From contig SKWC01000367.1 of NCBI GenBank assembly GCA_007129145.1, positions 1 to 31,159 on the forward strand: a stretch of 31,159 nucleotides of DNA. Reading direction: 5' to 3'. Of this stretch, positions 1 through 8,000 are shown piece by piece. Position 1 is the first letter of the stretch, and each line of letters opens with the position of its first letter. The DNA comes from Rubritepida sp. (GTDB lineage: Bacteria > Pseudomonadota > Alphaproteobacteria > Acetobacterales > Acetobacteraceae). The position numbers and the translations under genes were made by a program. The notes under the pieces are model-generated. The model made no database searches. It was not told where the DNA came from and saw only the letters and a list, made by a program, of their open reading frames with translations.

Positions 1-333
1 ATCGTAAAAGGTCTGACGAAGCTGGTCCAGCCGGTCCATCACCGGCCCGATCTTCGGGTTGGGCAGGAACCTGCCTGAATCGAGGAAGGGGAAGGTGCTG
101 GCGAGGATGAGGCTTGAAACCTGGCTCTCCACCAGTTTGAACGGCTCGAGCGCACGGTCCGGCAGGAGCTTCCCGTGGCCCAGGGAGAAGACCCGGTCAT
201 CCACGTGGTCGAGTCCGACGTCCTGCGGCTCAATCCGCCGGCGCCCGCGGTAGACCCGGTAGGTCCGGCTGAGAATCACACCCGACTTGGTCAACAGGTC
301 CAACAGTCTCACGTTTTCTTTGGTTTCTGGCAT
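1..333 (-). CDS. Partial unknown phage protein (possibly DUF3150-like), 3' end outside window
   Basis: The first 111 codons of a gene are visible, and the frame stays open to the left edge. The start is ATG at 333, preceded by AAGGAAAG. The protein begins MPETKENVRLLDLLTKSGV and contains YRGRRRIEPQDVG and LPDRALEPFKLVE. That arrangement recalls from memory the N-terminus of the DUF3150 family of phage and plasmid proteins, but the match is weak and I give it only as a lead. Its start lies inside the 3' end of the preceding zinc-ribbon gene, so the two are probably translationally coupled. No catalytic motif is visible in the part present. Confidence 0.75.
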   Translation of the reverse strand, partial: MPETKENVRLLDLLTKSGVILSRTYRVYRGRRRIEPQDVGLDHVDDRVFSLGHGKLLPDRALEPFKLVESQVSSLILASTFPFLDSGRFLPNPKIGPVMDRLDQLRQTFYD

Positions 334-644
334 GGTACTTTCCTTTCTACTGCGTAGTGATTACGGGACGTCCGGTCGAACCAGACGTCGAGTTGGGCAT
401 TTCGGCCCGGTATGCTCACCGTCGCGATAAAGACGGCAGAGTCGCTGGATGGCTGGTCCGCTTCGGGAACCAGTTCGTCAAGGTATCCGCACTTGCCACA
501 CACGGTCATCGGGTGGATGACCTGCACGGTGCCGGACTGGAGATCATATCCGCCGGCATAGATCGGTACGTCCGAACAGGCACCTACGAATGAGTGCAGA
601 AACAGCCGCCCCTTACATTTGGGACAGCGGGTTCGGTAACGCAT
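309..644 (-). CDS. Small zinc-ribbon protein, unknown function
   Basis: This 111-residue protein opens with MRYRTRCPKCKGRLF and has a second pair CGKCG near residue 50. Two CxxC knuckles about 40 residues apart are typical of a structural zinc ribbon, so it probably binds zinc, and may bind nucleic acid or a protein partner. The tail is basic (KVPCQKPKKT) and contains an extra cysteine. The gene starts four bases after the stop of its upstream neighbour and runs 25 bases into the next gene, as expected inside an operon. No enzyme signature is visible. The ribosome binding site is weak, which suggests translational coupling. Confidence 0.8.
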   Translation of the reverse strand: MRYRTRCPKCKGRLFLHSFVGACSDVPIYAGGYDLQSGTVQVIHPMTVCGKCGYLDELVPEADQPSSDSAVFIATVSIPGRNAQLDVWFDRTSRNHYAVERKVPCQKPKKT

Positions 645-648
645 CCGG

Positions 649-1368
649 TCAGCTCAGCCCCTTCTCCAGCTTTTTGAGCCGGGGGGCCAGCCGGTCGACC
701 ATCTCGCGCAACACGACGGCCGCGCCGTCAACCGCCTCCTGCATCTTCGGGAAGGAGCTGATGGCCAGGCGCATCGCCGCCTCGTCGTCGCCTTCGATGA
801 TCTCTACGGCCGCCTCCTCGTAGGCACGGACCTTCCTGACCGTGAGGGTCAGCAGGTCGGGCAGACCGTCCAGCGCGCGGAGCTGCTGCTTGTACGGAAC
901 GGCAGCGGACGGGCCGCCCCCGCCTCCGCCGGTCCGGCTTCTGACCTCCGCTTCGATCTCACCGGGCGGCAACTTGCCAGTCACGATTTCGTCAACCAGC
1001 GTGGCTCGGCTCTGATCCGTCAGTGACGCCCGGCCCAACAGCCGGAGGGCCCGCCATGGCAGGCCCACGTCTTTCAGGCGCTCAACCTGCTCTGGTCTGA
1101 CCTTCTCGGCGAAGGCCTTCATATCATACAGTTGTGACCGGCCCATCTTCACACCCGTCCGGGCGCTGATCTGGTCGGCCAGCTGGCCCAGGTCGCGGCT
1201 ACCGTACTGATCAGCCCGTTCCTGCAGCTCAATACACATCAGCCCCAGCTGGTAGGCGTTGTCCGCCAGCTGCCGGGCCGTTGTGACAACCAGATCGGCG
1301 AATCGCTTAACAAAAGATTCGTATTCGCTATCCTGATTAACAATCTGCACGTCTTTCTTCTTAGCCAT
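649..1368 (-). CDS. Unknown protein with DUF1016-N-like helical region
   Basis: The gene encodes 239 residues and starts at ATG behind AGAGGAAAG. Residues about 50-95 contain YGSRDLGQLADQI and GRSQLYDMKAFAEKV. This resembles the N-terminal winged-helix-like part of DUF1016 proteins, in which a YG.. segment is followed by GRGFS..NLYNMR, but the nuclease half of that family is absent. A run of six glycines lies at about residue 147 and may be a flexible linker. It is followed by a helical C-terminal half ending in RLAPRLKKLEKGLS. DNA binding is possible but unproven. The start codon overlaps the stop of the preceding gene. Confidence 0.75.
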   Translation of the reverse strand: MAKKKDVQIVNQDSEYESFVKRFADLVVTTARQLADNAYQLGLMCIELQERADQYGSRDLGQLADQISARTGVKMGRSQLYDMKAFAEKVRPEQVERLKDVGLPWRALRLLGRASLTDQSRATLVDEIVTGKLPPGEIEAEVRSRTGGGGGGPSAAVPYKQQLRALDGLPDLLTLTVRKVRAYEEAAVEIIEGDDEAAMRLAISSFPKMQEAVDGAAVVLREMVDRLAPRLKKLEKGLS

Positions 1369-1837
1369 CAGTCTTTCCTCTTTCTTCTGTGGTTCGCCAG
1401 TGCCTGTCCTGACAGGCTGCTCGGTGAATCGTTTCTTTCAATGCCCGGACCAACAGTTCTCTGTCTGGCAGGCAGAACAGACCCCAGCCCATCAGCCGCA
1501 GCTGCTCGTCATCTGCCAGCAGATCAGACAGCTCTTGCAAGACGGACGTCTCCGCCGCAGTCAGCCCCAGCCGCTCGTCCGGCTGGTCTGTCAGCAGCAG
1601 CCCGCCGATCGCCGCCTTGAGATTTACGGCCAGCCTGACCGACGGAGTCATCGATCCCAGGTTGCGGACGAGGCCGGCGCAACGGGGCGAGGCCCCGGCT
1701 CTTTCCAGCCGTTCGTACAGAGCCGCCAGCCCCTCCGCGGTCGGCGGAAGGTAGTCTGGCGGCTCGATCGGCGGTACGGCCCCGATGTTCTGTACGCGGG
1801 GAAAGGACCGGACGTTCTTCTGCTTGCGTTTCACCAC
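1361..1837 (-). CDS. Unknown basic-start protein, GTG start preferred
   Basis: The frame is open further upstream (to 1987), but that would give 157 bases of overlap with the preceding gene and an arginine-rich, unnatural N-terminus. I prefer GTG at 1837 (or 1834), which follows GGAGGG and overlaps the preceding stop codon. The product is then about 158 residues, starting with a KRKQKNVRSFPRV basic segment and containing helical stretches around LTAAETSVLQELSDLLADD. No recognised domain is present. It is probably cotranslated with its neighbours in the cluster downstream of the RecA-like gene. Confidence 0.65.
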   Translation of the reverse strand: MVKRKQKNVRSFPRVQNIGAVPPIEPPDYLPPTAEGLAALYERLERAGASPRCAGLVRNLGSMTPSVRLAVNLKAAIGGLLLTDQPDERLGLTAAETSVLQELSDLLADDEQLRLMGWGLFCLPDRELLVRALKETIHRAACQDRHWRTTEERGKTDG

Positions 1838-2361
1838 GTCACCGTATCTGCCCTCCGGTCGATAAAGCTGTCGTACTCTTCGAGCACGTAGGGTTTGTTT
1901 GTGTGTTTCGAGTGAATCTGCATCAGCACACCGCCGGCGTCTCTGAGCAGCAGGCCTTCCGCGTCCTTTGCGTACAGCACCCGCCACTTCTGATCGTACG
2001 CAAAGTGCAGCAGTACGGCCGGATCGGCGTCCGGGTAGTTCTCAGCCTGCCGCATCAGCCGATCAAACGGCTGCGACTTGGGCATCACCAGCCGCAAGAG
2101 GTCTGAAAACCGACTCATCCTGAGCGGCGCTACGGACGCACAGAGAGCAAAACCGCCAAACAGGCTGTATGACTGATGAAGGTCAGCGAAGGTCCGTGGT
2201 CTGTCTGCCACACGGGGAACCGGTTGGCCGTTTGCTGCACAGACCCGCCCGATCAGAAAGGACACAAGCTGCGCCTCCACCTGTTCGGCCTTTTCTGCCT
2301 TGTGCGCGCGGGCCGCGTCTGAGCCGCCTAAAAACGAGTAGTCAGTCGGAACCTTCGTCAT
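1831..2361 (-). CDS. Unknown protein downstream of the RecA-like gene
   Basis: The start was set at ATG 2361 because AGGAGGG lies five bases upstream, inside the last codons of the preceding RecA-like gene. The ORF could extend to 2394, but that adds only a short basic leader. The 176-residue product begins MTKVPTDYSFLGGSDAARA and contains a moderately hydrophobic region SYSLFGGFALCASVAPL. Its C-terminal half includes FAYDQKWRVLYAKDAEGLL and HSKHTNKPYVLEEYD. I do not recognise the family. The 20-base overlap with the recombinase gene suggests a role linked to recombination, but this is inference from position only. Confidence 0.75.
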   Translation of the reverse strand: MTKVPTDYSFLGGSDAARAHKAEKAEQVEAQLVSFLIGRVCAANGQPVPRVADRPRTFADLHQSYSLFGGFALCASVAPLRMSRFSDLLRLVMPKSQPFDRLMRQAENYPDADPAVLLHFAYDQKWRVLYAKDAEGLLLRDAGGVLMQIHSKHTNKPYVLEEYDSFIDRRADTVTW

Positions 2362-3664
2362 CTTCGCCCTCCTCTGCTGCCTTGGCCTTCGCACCGATCG
2401 ACGCTTTCTTCTGCGTCAGGGCCTTCCGCCTGGCCTTCAGGCGGGCAACGTCGTCCGGGTAGTCCATGCAGCCGGCTTCGAAGTGAACGCTTTCCGGAAT
2501 GCTGAACACTTCTCGAAGTCCGCGGAGCAGTTCTTCATTCTCGTGGATCAGCCGGCCCATTTCGTTCGCTGGTATGGCGTTCTTCTTTTCAATACCGAAC
2601 GTAGAGGACCAGGCCATCAGGCCCATACCGCCCACCCGCTCGGCACTGATGTCCAGTACGTTGCTAACCTTCTGTTTGTTCCCGTCGGTCAGAAACCGGA
2701 TCAGCGCAATGTCCCAATCCCACCAGCTTCGCTGCTTCTTCTTACCCGTCTGTTCGTCCAGCTCCCACCGCCACAAGAACGGCACGGTGATCCTGCGCAT
2801 ACCGGGACCAAAGCTGTTTTTCCGCACGGTCAGGCGGATGTCGTGGCCCTCTCCGTAGGATGAGAACACATCGGCCTTTCCGACCCGCACGTGGCTCAGA
2901 TCCAAGCCGGCGTGGAAGTCCGGAGCGGATCCGCCGGATCGGCGCATCTGCTTGGCCGCAAACTTTCCAGCGGGAGCGGCATCGATCTTTTCCTTTTCGT
3001 GGTTGGTCATGTGAACGCAGACCGGAAAGCCAAGTACCCGGCTGGACATTTTCTTCAAATACTCGCTGATGACCAACGGCGCATCGCTGAACTGCCGGCC
3101 TTTGGCGGCCAGGTTCGTTTCGATGTACTTGCCTCCCTCTTCGGTCGGCGGACCCATCATTGAGTCGACGCTGAGCAGAAGGGGGAACTTCGGTTTGTAC
3201 TCCTGTTTCAAAAGGAAGTCTTCAACCAGGCGCATCCGGCGGCTCAGTTCTGCCTGCCACTCTTCCACCTGCTGAACGGCGATGACCTGGTAGAGGTACG
3301 CACGATCAGAAAAGAAGACCGGATCGATGATCGACTGCATCAGTTCGGACGACATCTTATTCTCAGTTTCAACGTGGACCACCGCCCCGCCGGCGTTTAG
3401 AAACCACCGGTGCAGTTCAAACAGCAGAGCCGATTTGCAGCTCTGCGGCGGCCCGCCCGAAAGGGTCAGGGCCTGCAGGGGCCAGACGGCCGAATGGGTC
3501 AGCCAGCTGAGCGGAAAGTTCGGAATTGGTATACCTACCCTGCGGGTCGCATGTTCAGCCGCTACGTACGCGCCGACTCGTCCGAATGCTTTCTGTGCGG
3601 CGGCCAGTCCGGCGCCCATGAAGGCGGCCATTTCATCCGGTTCGGTCTTCTTCTTCTTTGGCAT
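2342..3664 (-). CDS. RecA/UvsX-like recombinase ATPase
   Basis: The protein has 440 residues. It has a RecA-fold core: a P-loop at residues 71-78 reading GPPQSCKS, a strand ending in VHVETENK (the glutamate region after Walker A), and a Walker B strand LLLSVDSMMG with Asp at about 167. The usual glycine before the P-loop lysine is cysteine here. RecA-family proteins form filaments on single-stranded DNA and drive strand exchange, and phages use them in recombination-dependent replication. A DnaB-like or KaiC-like ATPase is a less likely alternative. The C-terminus is lysine-rich and then acidic (EEGEDDEGSD), as in many RecA and UvsX proteins. The gene starts behind TAGGAGA, just after a terminator hairpin. 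Confidence 0.75.
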   Translation of the reverse strand: MPKKKKTEPDEMAAFMGAGLAAAQKAFGRVGAYVAAEHATRRVGIPIPNFPLSWLTHSAVWPLQALTLSGGPPQSCKSALLFELHRWFLNAGGAVVHVETENKMSSELMQSIIDPVFFSDRAYLYQVIAVQQVEEWQAELSRRMRLVEDFLLKQEYKPKFPLLLSVDSMMGPPTEEGGKYIETNLAAKGRQFSDAPLVISEYLKKMSSRVLGFPVCVHMTNHEKEKIDAAPAGKFAAKQMRRSGGSAPDFHAGLDLSHVRVGKADVFSSYGEGHDIRLTVRKNSFGPGMRRITVPFLWRWELDEQTGKKKQRSWWDWDIALIRFLTDGNKQKVSNVLDISAERVGGMGLMAWSSTFGIEKKNAIPANEMGRLIHENEELLRGLREVFSIPESVHFEAGCMDYPDDVARLKARRKALTQKKASIGAKAKAAEEGEDDEGSD

Positions 3665-3678
3665 ATTCGTCTCCTACG

Positions 3679-3704
3679 AAAAGGGGGCGGCCGAAGCCGC
3701 CCCC
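3679..3704 (-). terminator. Intrinsic terminator with UUCG loop
   Basis: Read on the minus strand, a perfect 9-bp GC stem (GGGGGCGGC / GCCGCCCCC) closes a TTCG loop and is followed directly by TTTT. C(UUCG)G is an exceptionally stable tetraloop, and the T-run makes this a good rho-independent terminator. It lies between the acidic-tail protein gene and the RecA-like gene, 12 bases after the former's stop. It probably attenuates rather than fully stops transcription, because no strong promoter is visible before the recombinase gene. Confidence 0.85.
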
Positions 3705-3715
3705 CTCCCATCTGC

Positions 3716-5071
3716 CTAACCCTGCTTTGCCCGCTGCGCCGCGCGGCGCTGCTTGAGCAGTTCGAATTCACGGTCGATTTCGTCCTGCTCGTTGCCCCCG
3801 GCTTCAAACTCGCCGGGATCAACCGGCGGGCTGAAGTTTCCGACCGGCGGAGGGCCGTCGTCTTCGTCCCCTTCGCCACTGGGCGGAGCAGCCTGGCCCC
3901 AGTTGATTGCCGGAGTCGCCGGTTTGGTCGGAGTCGCCGGTTTGGTCGGAGCAGCCGACGCCGATCCGCCTTGTGTGTCCGGCGGATCCTTGGGCTTGGG
4001 CTTTCCGGCCCTGGCAGCCAGAGCCGCCGCCTCCATCTGCTTCCGATGTGCCTCGGCTTCCTGCTTCTTGCTCTGCCGTTCGTAGAAGGACGCGGGCAGC
4101 CAGCCCAGGTCTCCGAAGGCATACTCGAGCAGATCGGGGAAGTCCTCGAAGGCCTGACAGAGCAGGCTCAGCTGCTTGTCAAAGGTCAGGAAGTTGAGAG
4201 TCTGATTCCACGGCCGCCAGCCCAGGCCGGCAACCACCGGAATGATCCGGCCCTGCCCATCACGGGGAAGGGCGCCACCGTCCAGCAAGGTGCAGACATA
4301 GTGGTTCACTTCCTTGGACGAGGCAGACCGCTCCCTATCCGTCGACGACGCGGCCGCCCAGTTCGCACCGGTGGCGGCCTCCTGCTTCGCAGACGGACCG
4401 GTTGTGTTCGAGTGCAGACGGATCAGCTTACCGCCGTCCGCGCTGAGAATGTCCGGAACGACGAACTTATCGATCGAACCGGAGGCCTCGTGCCCTTCCC
4501 TGACCTTCTCCAGCTCCTCCTCGAGGGCGCCCTTGGCCGACCAGGTCAGCCGCAGGGTGCAGGGGGCGACAGGTTTGTCATAGAAGGTCTTTCCGTTGTG
4601 CTCCAGCAGAAAGCCCTGCACAAACCCCTCAGTGCTGCAGAACTCCCGCAGCCGCGGCGCCTTGTTACGCCCGCCCTGGAACAGCGGCAACCACGTCGGG
4701 TGCTGATCCCTGCCGGTCTTGGCGGCACTTATCAGAACTTCGACAGGCGTCTGCGGAAGCTCCTCACGGGATACGAATTCCCCGTTTTCGTCCACCACGT
4801 CCGCCAGCATCGTGAGCTTCATGGCCGATCCGCCGTTAAAGACCTGAAAGGCGGTGATCCAGTCACCGTAATCCAGCTCCTCCGCGGTCACCCGCGCGGG
4901 CAGAAACTCCGTCATCTCCGGGTTTGTCGGACCCATCGGACGGAAAACTGTCGGCACGTACTTGTCCGTATCCCACGACGGCTTATACAGCCGACCTGGA
5001 TAACTTGTCTTTACAACGAAGACACCGGGTAGACCCCGGCGACCTCCACCAGCCCTATCTTTGTATCCCAT
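3716..5071 (-). CDS. Acidic-tailed protein, candidate single-stranded DNA binding or replication accessory protein
   Basis: The 451-residue product starts at ATG 5071 behind GAAGGA and overlaps the end of the DNA polymerase gene by 17 bases. The N-terminal 300 residues are mixed alpha/beta without a motif I recognise. After about residue 345 it becomes low complexity: a charged helix (KKQEAEAHRKQMEAAALAA), proline/threonine repeats, an acidic stretch GEGDEDDG, and a final charged helix. A folded core followed by an acidic tail is what phage single-stranded DNA binding proteins look like, and the place between polymerase and recombinase fits. This is inference from architecture and context, and no OB-fold signature can be read by eye. 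Confidence 0.7.
   Translation of the reverse strand: MGYKDRAGGGRRGLPGVFVVKTSYPGRLYKPSWDTDKYVPTVFRPMGPTNPEMTEFLPARVTAEELDYGDWITAFQVFNGGSAMKLTMLADVVDENGEFVSREELPQTPVEVLISAAKTGRDQHPTWLPLFQGGRNKAPRLREFCSTEGFVQGFLLEHNGKTFYDKPVAPCTLRLTWSAKGALEEELEKVREGHEASGSIDKFVVPDILSADGGKLIRLHSNTTGPSAKQEAATGANWAAASSTDRERSASSKEVNHYVCTLLDGGALPRDGQGRIIPVVAGLGWRPWNQTLNFLTFDKQLSLLCQAFEDFPDLLEYAFGDLGWLPASFYERQSKKQEAEAHRKQMEAAALAARAGKPKPKDPPDTQGGSASAAPTKPATPTKPATPAINWGQAAPPSGEGDEDDGPPPVGNFSPPVDPGEFEAGGNEQDEIDREFELLKQRRAAQRAKQG
3913..3948 (-). repeat. Two perfect 18-bp tandem repeats coding PTKPAT units
   Basis: The unit gagtcgccggtttggtcg occurs twice head to tail and encodes a repeated proline/threonine/lysine hexapeptide in the linker of the acidic-tail protein. 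The repeat keeps the reading frame, so slippage here would change linker length by six residues at a time. Confidence 0.9.
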
Positions 5072-8000
5072 TGTTCATTCCTTCCTGTGCTGCCCTTATG
5101 GCATCTTCCTGTTTCATCTTGTCTCCCCAGCGGAGACCCATCTCGATGTCGATCGGTATTTCCAGTCCGATATTCGGGACGGCTGCGTTCTTACACATTG
5201 CCGTCGGTATGATCTCTGCGGTCAGCGGTTCGACCATGTGGACCGGGCAGGAGAAGAGTATCGAATCGTGTACGGTCAGTAACAGCTCAAACCGATCCGA
5301 TTCGTCCAGCCCTTCCCGCGCCACATACAAATTATCCAGCGCCAGCGAAATGACGTCAGCAACGGCTCCCTGAATCGGGGCGTTGACCGCCTGCCTGGCC
5401 TGTTGGGCCTGTACGGCCCGGTCTTCCGTAAAGGGAAAGTACCGGCGACGGCCAAACGGGTTCTCAACGTAACCCGGAGACACGGACGCCCGCTTACAGG
5501 CCTCTATGTACTCATAGACCAGCGGACACTCTCCGAAGAGCGCGTCCTTCAGTGCCTCGGCATCCGCTTCGGTCACGCCGACCACGCCCTGCATGAGCAA
5601 CGCGCGGACAACGGCCGGAGCGCCCCGTCCGTACAGAATCCCGTAGTTCGTGGCCTTCGCGGCGTCCCGGTACTGCGGGTACTTCTTTTTGACCTCGGTG
5701 GCCGAACAGTTCAGACGCAGCCCTTTGACCGCAATCTCCGAGTGGAGGTCGCGGCTCGGGTCATTCATCACGGCCTTGAGATTCGAATCTCCGCTCCGGT
5801 AGGCCAGGACAAACATCTCGGCCTGACGGTAATCTGCTTCGATCAGAACCTGCCCGGGCAGCGCGCAGAAACAGCTACGAATCGTCTGGTACCGGGGATC
5901 GATCAGACCGGCGGCCTTCAGATCGGCCAGCGGCCTGCTCTCCCAGCGGTCCAGTTCTTTCAGACGGTCGATATCCGTTGCGAAGATCCGCCGCAACTCC
6001 GCCTCCTGCCGCTTTGGTATATTCTGCAAGTTTGGGCTAGAATTGTGATGAAAGATTCCGCACGCCTCATAAGAGTGATCGTCTTCTACGTAGAGGTCAT
6101 ATACTGGATATACTCCCGAATAGTGGCACGCTTCAATTTCAAGTCCTCGGGCGTGTGTCTGTACCGCTCGTGTATGCGGTGATGGCCGCTGTTTGTCGCA
6201 GCCGCCAGGTTGTTGATATCGTTGTTCAGAGGGTCTCCGTCTATATGGTGTATGACCAGCCATTCCGGAAATTCGGAAGGGTGTATGCCCATTTTTAACG
6301 AAAACACGATCTGATGTACGAAATATCTTTTTCCGTCTACTAGGCGTGTTAGGTAACCTCGCCCATCTCCGCAATCCTGCAACGTTCTCCTTTTTCCAAA
6401 TTGCGGGTTCTTTTTGCCAGTTTTTGATTTTGCGTACCGAAGGCGTTTTAGCTTGTTGAATATATTGTCTGGCACCGTTTTTCGAATCATCGCACGGGCA
6501 GTAACTACGTTTACGCCGTTCCGCTCTGCGATGTCTTCTACGGTATCCATGCCGGATCGATATTCGGCCCCTACGCGGGCCACAAGTTCCGCGTCTCGCA
6601 TATGCTTCTTTGACACGCTCGGCATTACGCATCTCCTTCCAGTTGTTATCGCAGGATAATACTCTGTGAAGAAGTACGCAAGTCAAAACCTCCCTATTTG
6701 ACAAAGAGAAGTCCCACATCTTATCTGCCGGGTAAACATACGTACGCAGCACCTTTTTCCACCGGCGCCTGTGCGTCCACACGTAGTCACCCACGCGGAC
6801 GTCCTTTATGGGAATCCTCCCTCGCCGCGTACGAATTAAAGTATCTTCATGTACGCAACTACGGTAACGGCCTGTGTCGGTCAGCTGACTGATCGTCGTT
6901 CTGATCCGTCCGTCCGGATCGATCTTTCCTAACAGGCCGGTGCTGTAGACCTCTTCGCCGGTCTGCTCGTCGATGATCACATCCCCCTCCTTATCCTCAT
7001 CCGGATAGCGGAGGTAGGTTTTGACAATCTGGTCGACGAACCGGAGTTCCGACAGCCGGGCCACCCGCTCGTCCTGAGCGGCCAGGATCTTCAGCGTCTC
7101 GCCGTCGGTAGAGGCGTTGACGATCGTCCGCTCGGCATCCGGTACGGCTACCCAGTCTCTACTCGGCTTCTCCGTAGTCTTGACCGGTCGGAGGCCGAAG
7201 TGCTGGACGTCCGGAGGCAGGTACCGGATGTACGGAGGACGGGCGTTTCTGCCGACCACCCCGGCCCGTACGTTCCGTTCGTGCTCCTGTCTGGCCGTCC
7301 ACACATCCGCGCTGCTGAATCCGAAGAGCAGCTCCCGCACCTGGTAGTGGCTGCGGAAGTTGAACGTCGGCCACCCGAGAAACTTTCGAAAGTCCGCCTC
7401 CAGTTCGGCCAGGCGGGTACGGAACAGATCGGCCAGATCCCGCAGACGGTTCTCATCAACGGGAAAGCCGGTCATCTCCATTCGGTTCAGCGCCAGCGTA
7501 GCCCCGTGCTCGATCTGCTCGTAGACGTCGTACATCGTACGGAAGGTGTGGCCGGGTCGGGCAGGGTGTTCGTACGTTTCTGACTGCCCGAACGGCTGTG
7601 CCCGCAGCTTCTTCTCCAGGATGGGCCAGATGCGCATAACCGCGTCCGTATCGGCCATGGCGTACGGTGCGAGGATGTGGTCCGGTATGTCCCGGTAGCC
7701 CTGTGTGGTGCTTTCCTTAAAGCCCGTCCGCTTCTTCCACTCTTCCAACGGCCAGTCGTACCGGCCCAGGTCGGTGTACCGAAGGGCTAGGACCTCGAGG
7801 CCGGCGTCCTTTCCCTCAGACGGGTGGAGGACGTGGTAGGCCAGGGCCGTGTCAAAACCCCGCCGGTGCTGTTCCCGCAGATCCAGGCCGATGCGCATCA
7901 GAAACTTCAGGTCCGCCCTGAAGTTATGGCCGCCGATCCGTACGTCCGGCCTGCAGAGCAGGCGACGGAGGTGCGGAATGGCCGCTGCGGGGCTGGGTTC

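Noticed and set aside
3410..5032. A 540-codon plus-strand ORF
   Set aside because: It is antisense to the RecA-like and acidic-tail genes, and its Arg/Leu/Gly-rich translation has no recognisable domain.
6086..6625. A sequencing frameshift as the explanation for the out-of-frame HNH gene
   Set aside because: It would require two compensating errors, and the HNH gene has its own ATG, a well-placed AAGGAG and a stop, while the polymerase frame is uninterrupted. The terminase intein shows the same +1 arrangement. Resequencing would still settle it.
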